Shown: piece by piece, positions 42,216 through 50,778 of the stretch | Numbering within the stretch: the stretch's first letter is position 1 | Layout: the number at the start of each line of letters is the position of its first letter | Notes under the pieces: model-generated | Told to the model about the DNA's origin: nothing | Database searches by the model: none | The model's input: only the letters and a program-made list of their open reading frames with translations | Translations under genes and position numbers: made by a program | Assembly: GCA_049671745.1 (NCBI GenBank) | Contig: JBATVL010000092.1 | Coordinates: forward strand, 1 to 52,884 | Origin: SNAP01 sp049671745 | GTDB taxonomy: Bacteria > Bacteroidota > Bacteroidia > Bacteroidales > Marinifilaceae | Reading direction: 5' to 3' | DNA: 52,884 nt

Positions 42216-44669
42216 TTATTCACTTATATATACTCTCTTTACTCGCTCTGAGATAGAGGTTAGTATTTCATAAGGAATAGTATCTAATAACTTAGCTAAT
42301 TCATTAGCCGAATAATCCTTACCAAAGATTATTACAGTATCGCCAACATTGGCAGCTATACCAGTGATATCTATCATGCACATATCCATGCAAACGTTTC
42401 CAACAAGAGGAACCAATTTGCCATTAACGAGCACTCTCCCTACTCCATTACCCAACTTACGTCTAAATCCATCAGCATAACCTATAGGAATTACAGCAAT
42501 AGTAGATTCTTTCTTTAAGTTAGTTGTACGACTATATCCAACTGTTTCACCAGCATTAATTGTCTTTATTTGAGAAATAGTAGTTCTTAAGGTTCCTACA
42601 TTCATAAGATGCTCATTTGTTGAAGCTAATCCATAAAGCCCTATACCAAGACGCACCATATCGAATTGATATTCAGGAAATCTATCTATACCAGCAGAAT
42701 TAAGGATATGCCTTATAATCTTATGCTCAAAGACAGCACATATTGCAGTGGACCACTTATCAAACCTATCTATTTGCAAGTGTGTAAAATCATCATGAAT
42801 AGCTTCATCAGCTCCTGCAAGATGTGAAAATATAGAACAAATATAAACAGCATCATTATCTTTCAAGCGTTCAATAAGTTCAGGAATATCTTTTTCTACA
42901 AAACCCATTCTGTGCATTCCTGTATCCAACTTTATATGTATAGGGTAGTTTGTCATCCCAATAATCCCAAGACTCTTTATAAAGGCCTCCAATTCAGAAA
43001 AACTATATATCTCTGGTTCTAAATAATACTCTATCATAGAAGCAAAACTATACTCCTCAGGATTCATTACAATAACAGGAACTTTAACACCTTCGTTTCT
43101 AAGCACTATACCTTCATCTGCAATTGCTACTCCTAGAAAATCCACTCTATTATATTCAAGAAGTTTAGAAATATCCACCAAACCATTACCATACGAAAAA
43201 GCCTTAACCATTACAGTTATCTTAGTATCTGATTTGAGAAGCGACTTATAATGGTTATAATTGTGCTCTATTGCATTTAAATCTACTTCCAATACAGTAC
43301 GATGTGCCTTTTTTTGTAAAATGTTAAAGATCTTTTCGAAATGGAAATCTCTAGCTGCACGAAGAAGAATTATCTCGTTAGAAAACATATCTCTAGAGAA
43401 ATGACGTATAAAATCTTCAGTAGAAGAGAAGAACATCTTTTCCTGAATAAAGAAATCAGAATATTTTGAAATGTTTTCTCCTATTCCAATTAATCTATCT
43501 ACGTTCTTAATCTCTAATATATTGGCTAAATTTGAATAAAGACGTTTAGGTCTATAACCCGATTCTAAAAAATCAGATATGATAATAGTTCGCTTTCTTC
43601 CTATAGATTGACGCTTCATAACATCAATAGCAATACCCAATGAAGATATATCCGAATTATAATAATCATTAATAATCACACAATCGTTAATACCATTCAT
43701 TATTTCAAGGCGCATAGCCACAGGAGTCAATTGCATTACTCTTTCTTGGACATATTCTATTTCATAACCAAGATAGAACATACAAACAACACAGTTTATA
43801 CAATTCTGAGTAGAAGCCTCATCACCAAAAGGAATATTCAATCTGTAATCGGTATTCTTATATCTAAGGTTAATTTTATTACTATCTATTTCGTTATTTA
43901 AAATGTCTACCTTAATATCAGCTCCTGATGAGTGCGACCAAGTAAGTAATCTATCTTTATTAAAAGTAGAGGCAAGTTGCTTTGTTACTCTCTCATCATC
44001 CACGCAAGCAATAATTATTTGAGAATCCTTAAAAAGTAAAAGTTTCTCTCTAAGTTTCTCTATATCGTCAGAGAAATTCTCTTGATGTGCAAGACCTATA
44101 TTTGTAAATATACCTATATTAGGTTTTATCATCTTCTCCAGCTTAAGCATTTCACCTCGTTTAGATGTGCCTGCTTCTATAATAGCAATTTCATCCTTAG
44201 TACCCATTAAACAAAGAGAAAGAGGAACACCCACCTGCGAATTATATGAACGTGGACTACGTACTACCCTTTTCTTAGGCATAAGCATTTGATTCAACCA
44301 CTCCTTAACTATTGTTTTACCGTTAGATCCAGTAATTCCAATAAGAGGATAAGAGAACAAAGATCTATGATGCTGAGTAAATAACTGAAAAGCCTCTATA
44401 CTATTATCAACAATAACAAAGCTTGCATCTTCAAGAGAGTTAAATTCATCTCTATAATCATCAACAATAAAAGAACGTATACCTTTATTATAAAGAGATG
44501 CCACATAATCGTGCCCATCATTTCTCTCCCCTCTAATTGCAATAAAAAGAGAATACTCAGCCAGCAAAAGTTTCCTACTGTCTATAGTCACATATTTTAC
44601 CACACTCTTCTCTTCTCCCACTAATTTAGCGTCAAGAATATTAGCTACTTCTTTTATTGAATACTTCAT
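42216..44669 (-). CDS. murF-alr: Fused MurF ligase-alanine racemase
   Basis: 817 residues. The N-terminal MurF half (about 1-455) adds D-Ala-D-Ala to UDP-MurNAc-tripeptide: Mur-ligase P-loop GITGSNGKT (111-119), EAGTSKRGEM and NDYYNSD. The C-terminal half (about 457-817) is a PLP-dependent alanine racemase with VLEVDLNAIEHNYN, the PLP Lys489 in VMVKAFSYGNG, and GETVGYSRT bearing the catalytic Tyr. The fusion is standard in Bacteroidota and couples D-Ala supply to its use. The PLP loop reads VKAFSYG instead of VKADAYG, which appears harmless. It follows cls by 14 bases, so the two are probably one operon. Confidence 0.95.
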   Translation of the reverse strand: MKYSIKEVANILDAKLVGEEKSVVKYVTIDSRKLLLAEYSLFIAIRGERNDGHDYVASLYNKGIRSFIVDDYRDEFNSLEDASFVIVDNSIEAFQLFTQHHRSLFSYPLIGITGSNGKTIVKEWLNQMLMPKKRVVRSPRSYNSQVGVPLSLCLMGTKDEIAIIEAGTSKRGEMLKLEKMIKPNIGIFTNIGLAHQENFSDDIEKLREKLLLFKDSQIIIACVDDERVTKQLASTFNKDRLLTWSHSSGADIKVDILNNEIDSNKINLRYKNTDYRLNIPFGDEASTQNCINCVVCMFYLGYEIEYVQERVMQLTPVAMRLEIMNGINDCVIINDYYNSDISSLGIAIDVMKRQSIGRKRTIIISDFLESGYRPKRLYSNLANILEIKNVDRLIGIGENISKYSDFFIQEKMFFSSTEDFIRHFSRDMFSNEIILLRAARDFHFEKIFNILQKKAHRTVLEVDLNAIEHNYNHYKSLLKSDTKITVMVKAFSYGNGLVDISKLLEYNRVDFLGVAIADEGIVLRNEGVKVPVIVMNPEEYSFASMIEYYLEPEIYSFSELEAFIKSLGIIGMTNYPIHIKLDTGMHRMGFVEKDIPELIERLKDNDAVYICSIFSHLAGADEAIHDDFTHLQIDRFDKWSTAICAVFEHKIIRHILNSAGIDRFPEYQFDMVRLGIGLYGLASTNEHLMNVGTLRTTISQIKTINAGETVGYSRTTNLKKESTIAVIPIGYADGFRRKLGNGVGRVLVNGKLVPLVGNVCMDMCMIDITGIAANVGDTVIIFGKDYSANELAKLLDTIPYEILTSISERVKRVYISE

Positions 44670-44683
44670 ATATGTTTACAAAT

Positions 44684-46159
44684 TTACAATAGTGGAGAAA
44701 ATAAACGAATAAATGATTCTAATATTTTATACTTTTTAGATCTAGCCCTCCATGCATCAAGAGTAATAAGTTCTGAATTCTCCAGATCTTCATTAAAACT
44801 TTTAGTTAACTCCTTGGTTAATTTCTCATTATATAAAAGAGCATTAACCTCAAAATTCTGTTCAAAACTACGAGTATCCATATTTGCTGTACCCACAAGA
44901 GACATTGTACCATCCACCATCATTATCTTGGAATGATTAAAGCCTTTTTTATATCTATATACTTTAAGATTTGCTTCCAAAAATTCTTGTACGTAAGAAT
45001 ATGTACACCAATAAGAAAAGAAAGAATCAGACTTATCAGGGATAAGAATTCTAACATCTACACCACTCATAGCAGCAGTCTTTAGAGCCATAGTAATACT
45101 TGGACCTGGCATAAAATAAGGAGTAGATATATATATATAATCTCTGGCTGAAGTAATAGCAACAAAGTATGCTTGTAGTATGCTTGCCCAATCAGAGTCG
45201 GCTCCAGAAACAGCAAGTTGCATTATACAATCGTTATCTATCTTAATCTCTGGCATATATTTCTTTTTTTCTATAAGTACTTCTTGACTTACAAAATACC
45301 AATCTACAAGAAAAACTAACTGTAAAGCAGTAGATGTTTCACCCTCTATTTTAATATGAGTATCACGCCAGATTCCTATTTTAGGCAAACCTTCTATATA
45401 TCTATCTGCAAAATTAAGACCACCAACAAAAGACACCTTACCATCTATAACAATTATCTTTCTATGATTACGATAATTCGTTTTGCTAGTAAAAAATGGA
45501 AAACCTACAGGTAAGAATGGATAAATAAGAACTCCAGCATTACGCAAGCGTTTTATACTCGAGTTTGTAAGACTCATACTTCCCACTCCATCGTAAATGA
45601 TTCTAACCTCTACTCCCTTTTTTGCTTTAGCAATAAGAATATCGAAAAGTCTATCTGTTAATTTACCATTTTCTATAATGTAAGATTCTAAATGTATATG
45701 ATGCTCTGCCTTCTCTAAGGCATTAAATATAGAATCAAAAGTTTGCTGTCCATTATTTAAAATCTCTACCTTATTCTTTTGTGCAACAAGAGCTTTAGAA
45801 TTATTAAGAAGAAGAGTCATTATATGTTTATACTTATCTATATTAAGATCCTTAATGATTTCTTTCTTTGCCAATAAGTGCTTTTGATCTTCACTCATTA
45901 GATGCAACCACTTTAAATCGCCTAAACCCTTACGTGAAAACATCTTCTGTTTACGAAAGTTTTGGCCAAATATAAGATATAAAATAAATCCACCTACAGG
46001 AATAAGTAATATAATAAGAATCCAAGCTACAGTCTTTAAAGGAGAGCGATTTTCTAATACTATTATTATAATAACTAAAACAACAATCAGAACATAAAGC
46101 ACTGATAATCCTTGCTCTAGATAAAGCCAAATATCTAATATTTTAGGTATAATTTCCAT
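44684..46159 (-). CDS. cls: Cardiolipin synthase
   Basis: About 491 residues. Two N-terminal helices (VLYVLIVVLVIIIIVLEN and TVAWILIILLIPVGGFILYLIFG) anchor it in the inner membrane. Two phospholipase-D HKD motifs follow, HRKIIVIDGK and HSKIMMVDG, each in a PLD repeat. The enzyme condenses two phosphatidylglycerols to cardiolipin. I start at ATG 46159 (MEIIPKILDIW); the in-frame start at 46189 overlaps the coding start of the divergent prmC. Downstream murF-alr lies 14 bases away. Confidence 0.94.
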   Translation of the reverse strand: MEIIPKILDIWLYLEQGLSVLYVLIVVLVIIIIVLENRSPLKTVAWILIILLIPVGGFILYLIFGQNFRKQKMFSRKGLGDLKWLHLMSEDQKHLLAKKEIIKDLNIDKYKHIMTLLLNNSKALVAQKNKVEILNNGQQTFDSIFNALEKAEHHIHLESYIIENGKLTDRLFDILIAKAKKGVEVRIIYDGVGSMSLTNSSIKRLRNAGVLIYPFLPVGFPFFTSKTNYRNHRKIIVIDGKVSFVGGLNFADRYIEGLPKIGIWRDTHIKIEGETSTALQLVFLVDWYFVSQEVLIEKKKYMPEIKIDNDCIMQLAVSGADSDWASILQAYFVAITSARDYIYISTPYFMPGPSITMALKTAAMSGVDVRILIPDKSDSFFSYWCTYSYVQEFLEANLKVYRYKKGFNHSKIMMVDGTMSLVGTANMDTRSFEQNFEVNALLYNEKLTKELTKSFNEDLENSELITLDAWRARSKKYKILESFIRLFSPLL

Positions 46160-46167
46160 AAATGTAC

Positions 46168-46175
46168 TAACTTTG
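46168..46175 (+). promoter_or_regulatory. -7 element of prmC, giving a leaderless mRNA
   Basis: TAACTTTG matches TANNTTTG and is separated from the prmC ATG (46180) by only four bases. It lies in the 20-base gap between the divergent cls and prmC starts. No TTG at -33. Confidence 0.5.
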
Positions 46176-46179
46176 TTGT

Positions 46180-47025
46180 ATGCAAACAATTTACAATATT
46201 AAACAGAATATAAAAAGTGCTCTTAGTGATATATATGATAAGAGGGAGATTCAAAGCTTTATCTATATAATCTTTGAACATGTACTAAATTACTCAAAAA
46301 TAGATACAGTTCTAAATAAGAAAGAGGAAATTGAGGATGAAACCTGTGAAATCATATACTCTATTATTAAAAGATTAGAGAAAGAAGAACCTATTCAATA
46401 TATTCTGGGGGAAACAGAATTTTACGATCTTATTTTTAATGTAAATGAGTCTACTCTTATACCTAGAGGGGAAACAGAAGAACTTGTTCAACTTGTTATT
46501 AATGAGAACATAGACAGAGATATATCTATACTTGACATAGGAACAGGTTCTGGATGCATAGCTATTTCACTAGCTAAGAATCTTGAGAGAGCTAAAGTGT
46601 CGGCCTTAGATATTTCTGAAAAAGCTATAGAAACAGCTAAGGAAAATGCAGAGAAAAATAATGTAAAGGTGAATTTCTTCTTAGAAGACATACTGAATAT
46701 TAAACAGAAATATGAAAACTACGATATAATCGTAAGTAATCCACCATATATCTGCAACTCAGAGAAAAAATTGATGCAAAATAATGTGCTTGATTACGAA
46801 CCTCATACTGCTTTATTCGTAGAGGATAATGATCCACTTATATTTTATAGAACTATAGCAATCTTTGCTCTAGATACTCTTAAAGAAGAAGGTCTTTTAT
46901 ACTTCGAGATAAACGAAGCATTAGCTAAGGAAATGAAGGAAATGTTGGAAGAATACTCTTATAAAAATATAGAAATAATAAAGGATATTAACGAGAGGAA
47001 CAGAATAGTTAAGGCACAAAAATAG
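46180..47025 (+). CDS. prmC: Peptide chain release factor N5-glutamine methyltransferase
   Basis: 281 residues. It methylates the GGQ glutamine of release factors using SAM. The N-terminal helical domain with QYILGETEFYDLIFNV is followed by PRGETEELV, the SAM-binding DIGTGSGCIAISLA (GTGSG at 121-125) and the catalytic NPPY (187-190). The last 15 codons and stop belong to a 55-bp sequence repeated at 48490-48544 just before recX, showing that prmC and recX were once adjacent. The mRNA may lack a leader. Confidence 0.95.
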   Translation: MQTIYNIKQNIKSALSDIYDKREIQSFIYIIFEHVLNYSKIDTVLNKKEEIEDETCEIIYSIIKRLEKEEPIQYILGETEFYDLIFNVNESTLIPRGETEELVQLVINENIDRDISILDIGTGSGCIAISLAKNLERAKVSALDISEKAIETAKENAEKNNVKVNFFLEDILNIKQKYENYDIIVSNPPYICNSEKKLMQNNVLDYEPHTALFVEDNDPLIFYRTIAIFALDTLKEEGLLYFEINEALAKEMKEMLEEYSYKNIEIIKDINERNRIVKAQK

Positions 47026-47031
47026 ATTAAA
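46977..47031 (+). repeat. 55-bp direct repeat, left copy (prmC 3' end)
   Basis: Positions 46977-47031 are identical, base for base, to 48490-48544. This copy includes the last 15 codons and TAG stop of the intact prmC plus six bases. The intervening 1458 bp carry a terminator hairpin and one leftward beta-propeller lipoprotein gene. Confidence 0.97.
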
Positions 47032-47044
47032 TATTAATTTATAT

Positions 47045-47086
47045 AATATGCAATTGTATTATCAGATACAATTGCATATTTTATTT
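47045..47086. terminator. Terminator hairpin inside the inserted segment
   Basis: AATATGCAATTGTAT (47045-47059) pairs perfectly over 15 bp with ATACAATTGCATATT (47066-47080), with TTATTT following on the plus strand. It would stop prmC transcription and may also stop the convergent propeller gene. It begins only 14 bases after the left repeat copy. Confidence 0.75.
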
Positions 47087-47129
47087 ATCTTAAGAAGTTA
47101 AAATAGAACACAGCTTAATATATATACTT

Positions 47130-48248
47130 CTATTTTGAAATGTTAAATCTATAAATCTCCATTTTTTCATCTTCTTCATAAATTTTCACATTAGAATATA
47201 TATATGGCTCTATATAACCTGAAACTCTAAATCCTTTTGGTACATTAACATCTCCAATAAGCGTAGAACCTCTATATATTTGCATACCATCAAAAGAATT
47301 ACTATTCTCTTTTTTATAACTTCTGAATAATAAATCTACTTCATCTATATATTTTATCCAATCATAATAAGATTTCTCTTCTCTTTCAATATCTCTATCC
47401 TTTTTTAATTTAGAAAATGAATCAAGACATTTATAAGATGTATTCATCTTAGTACCTTTATATCCAAATGAATATAAAGGATTAAAATTACTATCATATT
47501 TATAGATTAAAGAATCTGCTTCGAAACAGAAATAAGAGTTCCCTTTTTTGTCTATATCAAAACTAAATAGATTAAATTGATTTAAAATCTTTTCAGAATA
47601 CATTTTAGGATAGTTAGCATATATATTATCTACTTTACCGTTTTTAATATTCATTCTTGACAGCAATTTGGCATCTTTATAATAACTCTTATTTGCAATA
47701 TAATCAAATTCAGGATGTTCACAATATTGGTTAGAATATAGATATCCATTATATTCCCTAAAAATTAATTTGGGATACATTTTTGTATAGATAGCAAAAT
47801 CACTTAAATTAATATTCTTCTTATTTCTATTTCCATTATCTATAGAAAAAGACGCTTCCCTTTCTAATTTTTCTGAAAAGAGATGGCAATCATTACATGG
47901 ACCAACAAAGAAAAAACCACCATTAGATAATTTTGCAAGTCCATCAATAAGTCCAGTATTTATTTCACTAGGACCAGATCCCTTTCCTAAATATCTCTTT
48001 CCAAACTTACCTTCTTTATCAAAAGTAAATATCCAACAAAATCGTTTATCTATAAAACATATAGAATCATCCCTAAATAAAACTTCACCAACATATGACG
48101 AGCAAACTTCATCCATTCTAATTGTATCAATATTCAAATCTAATAATTGAATATTCTTATCCGATTTTACACGCCAATTCATATCCTCTTTATGAACATT
48201 ACAAGAAAACATTAGTATAACACAGAGAAAATAAAATAACTTTTTCAT
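47130..48248 (-). CDS. 6-bladed beta-propeller lipoprotein
   Basis: 372 residues with a lipoprotein signal peptide (ILMFSCN, Cys16). The pattern FTFDKEGKFGKRYLGKGSGPSEI is the hallmark of Bacteroidota 6-bladed beta-propeller lipoproteins, in which a blade ends with G-G-P-x-E. Further blade-like units are FDIDKKGNSYFCFEADSLIYKYD and SNGGFFFVGPCNDCHLF. Location on the cell surface or in the periplasm is inferred; the ligand is unknown. It is the only gene in the segment between the two 55-bp repeats and reads against prmC and recX. I see no TANNTTTG promoter in its upstream gap. Confidence 0.82.
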   Translation of the reverse strand: MKKLFYFLCVILMFSCNVHKEDMNWRVKSDKNIQLLDLNIDTIRMDEVCSSYVGEVLFRDDSICFIDKRFCWIFTFDKEGKFGKRYLGKGSGPSEINTGLIDGLAKLSNGGFFFVGPCNDCHLFSEKLEREASFSIDNGNRNKKNINLSDFAIYTKMYPKLIFREYNGYLYSNQYCEHPEFDYIANKSYYKDAKLLSRMNIKNGKVDNIYANYPKMYSEKILNQFNLFSFDIDKKGNSYFCFEADSLIYKYDSNFNPLYSFGYKGTKMNTSYKCLDSFSKLKKDRDIEREEKSYYDWIKYIDEVDLLFRSYKKENSNSFDGMQIYRGSTLIGDVNVPKGFRVSGYIEPYIYSNVKIYEEDEKMEIYRFNISK

Positions 48249-48489
48249 TATCTTTAATATTTATGATTAGTTACAACACCTAAATATACAGAAAAATATA
48301 ATATGTTGTAAAATAACTTCACTAAAATAGAATCTCAATAATTAAAGATCTTTTTGTAAAAAAACAGGTTTGTTTACTAACCAAACACTACTCTTTACGT
48401 AGAGAATAATTATTATATTTTCTACAATAAAACGATAGTTCTTTTTCCTTAAGAAACTTAAAAAGAGATTTACTTATATACTTCTAAAA
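48249..48489. other. Gap between propeller gene and right repeat copy
   Basis: About 240 A+T-rich bases with no credible gene. Short inverted repeats such as GTTTG...CAAAC (about 48368-48386) are present, but nothing that is clearly a terminator or transposon end. It must hold the promoter of the leftward propeller gene and, if recX is still expressed, a rightward one. Neither matches the consensus well. Confidence 0.5.
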
Positions 48490-48544
48490 AATAAAGGATA
48501 TTAACGAGAGGAACAGAATAGTTAAGGCACAAAAATAGATTAAA
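48490..48544 (+). repeat. 55-bp direct repeat, right copy (prmC remnant before recX)
   Basis: An exact copy of 46977-47031. It keeps the last 15 prmC codons in readable form, including TAG, then ATTAAA immediately before the recX ATG at 48545. It therefore preserves the ancestral prmC-recX junction, with a six-base intergenic gap. Confidence 0.97.
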
Positions 48545-49012
48545 ATGGATGTAGAGAAAGCAAAACACAGACTTGCTAGACTATGCAGCACCAAAGAAAT
48601 ATGTGAATTTGATGCACAAAGAAAACTAGAGAATTGGGAAATAAATTACCATAAAGCCAAAGAAATTATAAATTGGCTTACAGATAATAACTTCATAAAC
48701 AATAAAAGGTATGCGCAATTCTATGTAAGAGACAAATTCCGCTTCAATAAATGGGGTAAGATAAAACTCAGATATGCTCTTAAAAATAAATATATAGAAG
48801 ATGAATTTATAGAAGAAGCAATTAATGAAATTAATGAAGAGGAATACCACCAAACTCTTCTTCTTTTACTAGATAAAAAACAAAAAATAATTAAAGAAAA
48901 AGATTCATATACCCTAAAAGCAAAACTTATGAACTTTGCCTACAATAAAGGTTATGAATCTATATATACAGAGAAAGCCTTAAGAGAATTAATTAAAGCA
49001 CCTCAAGAATAA
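48545..49012 (+). CDS. recX: Regulatory protein RecX
   Basis: 155 residues. RecX proteins bind RecA filaments and modulate recombination. The repeated three-helix units are visible: RLARLCSTKEICEFDAQRKLENW, WLTDNNFINNKRYAQFYVRDKFRFNKWGKIKLRYAL, and the C-terminal KAKLMNFAYNKGYESIYTEKAL. It appears to have lost its original co-transcription with prmC through the insertion upstream, so its present promoter is unclear. The last 20 bases overlap the convergent lysO gene. Confidence 0.9.
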   Translation: MDVEKAKHRLARLCSTKEICEFDAQRKLENWEINYHKAKEIINWLTDNNFINNKRYAQFYVRDKFRFNKWGKIKLRYALKNKYIEDEFIEEAINEINEEEYHQTLLLLLDKKQKIIKEKDSYTLKAKLMNFAYNKGYESIYTEKALRELIKAPQE

Positions 49013-49598
49013 AACTAACTAGAAATGGAACAATAACAGTTAAAACAGTTCCTGAGAATATAGAAATAAGAACATATTCCTTTCCTGAGAATTTCTTAAC
49101 TACAGATAAAGTAGAATCCATAGAAGTTGCACCACCTGCAGCAATAGGAGCTAATTTGCCAAAAACTAATACTAATACAGGAGCAAATAGTAAAGTAAGT
49201 ATCTCACGCATTATATTAGAAAGAAGAGCAATCGCACCTAATGTCTCACCACTAATTTCACTTATAAGAATAGAAGAAAGGCTATAATATCCAAATCCTG
49301 CACCTACAGCCATAGCATCTTTAACACCTATTCCTTCTAAAAATAGAGAAGCTATACTAACACCTACTAATGTCCCAACTATAATAAATAAAGGCAACAT
49401 GATTAACTCTATCTTCACATTCTTAATTATTTTTAGAGCTTCTTTATCCGCACCTACTGTTATTCCTACAAGAAATAATAAAGCATATAAAGCATAAGTA
49501 GATAAATCACTTTCCTGAGCAAATTCAGGTACTAAATCGTTTACTCCTAATAAGAGTCCTAAAACAAAAAAGCCAACTATTATTAAACTTCCTTTCAT
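48993..49598 (-). CDS. LysO-type lysine exporter, C-terminal part
   Basis: 201 residues, about six helices, matching the C-terminal two thirds of E. coli LysO (YbjE, DUF340; 299 residues): LFLVGITVGAD, GVKDAMAVGAGFGYYSLSSILI and the conserved AAGGATSMDSTLSV. It begins four bases before the end of the N-terminal gene (ATGA overlap), so the two are translationally coupled and their lengths add up to 294. Together they should export L-lysine or a similar substrate. The split state is usual in Bacteroidota, so this is not a decayed gene. Overlaps recX at the 3' end by 20 bases. Confidence 0.9.
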   Translation of the reverse strand: MKGSLIIVGFFVLGLLLGVNDLVPEFAQESDLSTYALYALLFLVGITVGADKEALKIIKNVKIELIMLPLFIIVGTLVGVSIASLFLEGIGVKDAMAVGAGFGYYSLSSILISEISGETLGAIALLSNIMREILTLLFAPVLVLVFGKLAPIAAGGATSMDSTLSVVKKFSGKEYVLISIFSGTVLTVIVPFLVSFILEVL

Positions 49599-49876
49599 TT
49601 CTTTTCCTTGTTTTTAAAGAATAAAATATAACAAAAATACGAGGCTATACAAGATCCCAAGACCCCTGCCAAAGTAAGCACAAGAGATTGAATCCCTATA
49701 GTGTCTAAACGACTCATAACCAGTTTATTCAAACCTACTGAAATACCTATAAGTAGAAGTAGTAAATAGATTGAATAAGTCAGTAAAGGCTCTGCATGCT
49801 TAATTATATCTCCTCTATTTCTAAAGACATAACCAAATATCATGCCTGCAAGCATTATTAGTAAAACAGTTAACAT
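49595..49876 (-). CDS. LysO-type lysine exporter, N-terminal part
   Basis: 93 residues with three hydrophobic helices: MLTVLLIMLAGMIFGYVFRN, LLTYSIYLLLLLIGISVGLNK and SLVLTLAGVLGSCIASYFCYILFF. These correspond to the first third of LysO. The stop overlaps the start of the C-terminal gene by four bases. Upstream, TACTTTTA (49901-49908, minus strand) differs by one base from the -7 consensus and may be the promoter. Confidence 0.88.
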   Translation of the reverse strand: MLTVLLIMLAGMIFGYVFRNRGDIIKHAEPLLTYSIYLLLLLIGISVGLNKLVMSRLDTIGIQSLVLTLAGVLGSCIASYFCYILFFKNKEKK

Positions 49877-49961
49877 ATCTTTCCTTTTTATTTCGAGCTA
49901 TAAAAGTATTAAATTTATAAACATGCACAAGCCATTAAGATGTTAATAGATAAGAAAAGAC

Positions 49962-49969
49962 TACTTTTG
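49962..49969 (+). promoter_or_regulatory. -7 element of the threonine/serine exporter genes
   Basis: TACTTTTG matches TANNTTTG, 29 bases before the ATG at 49999. No clear -33 element. Confidence 0.55.
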
Positions 49970-49998
49970 CATAATCTTACAACTTATTCATATCGTGT

Positions 49999-50778
49999 AT
50001 GAAAAAAATAACAAAAGCAGATACAATTGAAGTTGGTTCAACACTACTAGAGACTGGTTCTCTACTTATGAGTTCAGGAGCCAGCACTATGCGTATCAGA
50101 CACACAATGAACCGAATAGCCCAAGCATTAGGTTATAATATCGAACTAATGATTACTCATAGGGCTTTGTCTATAACACTTATTGATGGAGAGGGAGAAC
50201 ATCTATTCTCTAGAATAAAAAGAATTTCTCCTCATGGAGTAAACTTCAGAATCGTATCAGGTATATGCCATATGAGTTGGAATATTGTTGACGATAAATG
50301 GAACATTGAAAAGATAAATGCAGAAATTGCACGTTTAAAAGCGCTACCTCATTATCCAAGAATTGTAATTCTTATTTTAGTAGCACTAGCTGATGCAGGG
50401 TTTTGTCATAATTTTGGTGGAGGTATTCCAGAAATGATTACTACCATCATAGGTACATTCTTCGGATTATATGTGCGTCAAGAATTTATGAAACGACATT
50501 TCAATCCTTATATTTGCGTTTTTCTTGCAGCATTAACAGCTTCTTTCGTTACATCTTGTTCTCATTTCTTACCTATAGAAATAGATACAAGCAGAGCTTT
50601 ATCAACATGTGTATTATTTCTTATTCCTGGTGTACCACTTATCAACTCTATTACCGATTTAATTGATGGTAATCTTCAAAATGGTATTATTAGGGGAATA
50701 AATGGTTTAATAATCTCTTTCTCTATTGCTTTAGGTTTATTAACAACAGACATAATCTTTAAATTTATACTAAGCTAA
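49999..50778 (+). CDS. Threonine/serine exporter, N-terminal subunit (ThrE_1/YjjP type)
   Basis: 259 residues. A soluble N-terminal part with LLETGSLLMSSGASTMRIRHTMNRIAQALGY, the ThrE_1 (DUF1212) signature, leads into five helices (from about residue 113). It corresponds to the first part of Corynebacterium ThrE and to E. coli YjjP, which with YjjB exports succinate. The substrate here is therefore threonine/serine or a dicarboxylate and cannot be settled from sequence. The stop overlaps the next start by one base (TAATG). Confidence 0.9.
   Translation: MKKITKADTIEVGSTLLETGSLLMSSGASTMRIRHTMNRIAQALGYNIELMITHRALSITLIDGEGEHLFSRIKRISPHGVNFRIVSGICHMSWNIVDDKWNIEKINAEIARLKALPHYPRIVILILVALADAGFCHNFGGGIPEMITTIIGTFFGLYVRQEFMKRHFNPYICVFLAALTASFVTSCSHFLPIEIDTSRALSTCVLFLIPGVPLINSITDLIDGNLQNGIIRGINGLIISFSIALGLLTTDIIFKFILS

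Noticed and set aside
47032..48489. An insertion sequence between prmC and recX.
   Set aside because: No transposase and no terminal inverted repeats are visible, and 55 bp is far longer than IS target duplications. The segment is kept as an insertion of unknown mechanism.
48993..49876. lysO as a frameshifted pseudogene.
   Set aside because: The two frames join by a clean ATGA overlap, each is intact, and their sum equals the full family length. A split form is known in Bacteroidota.
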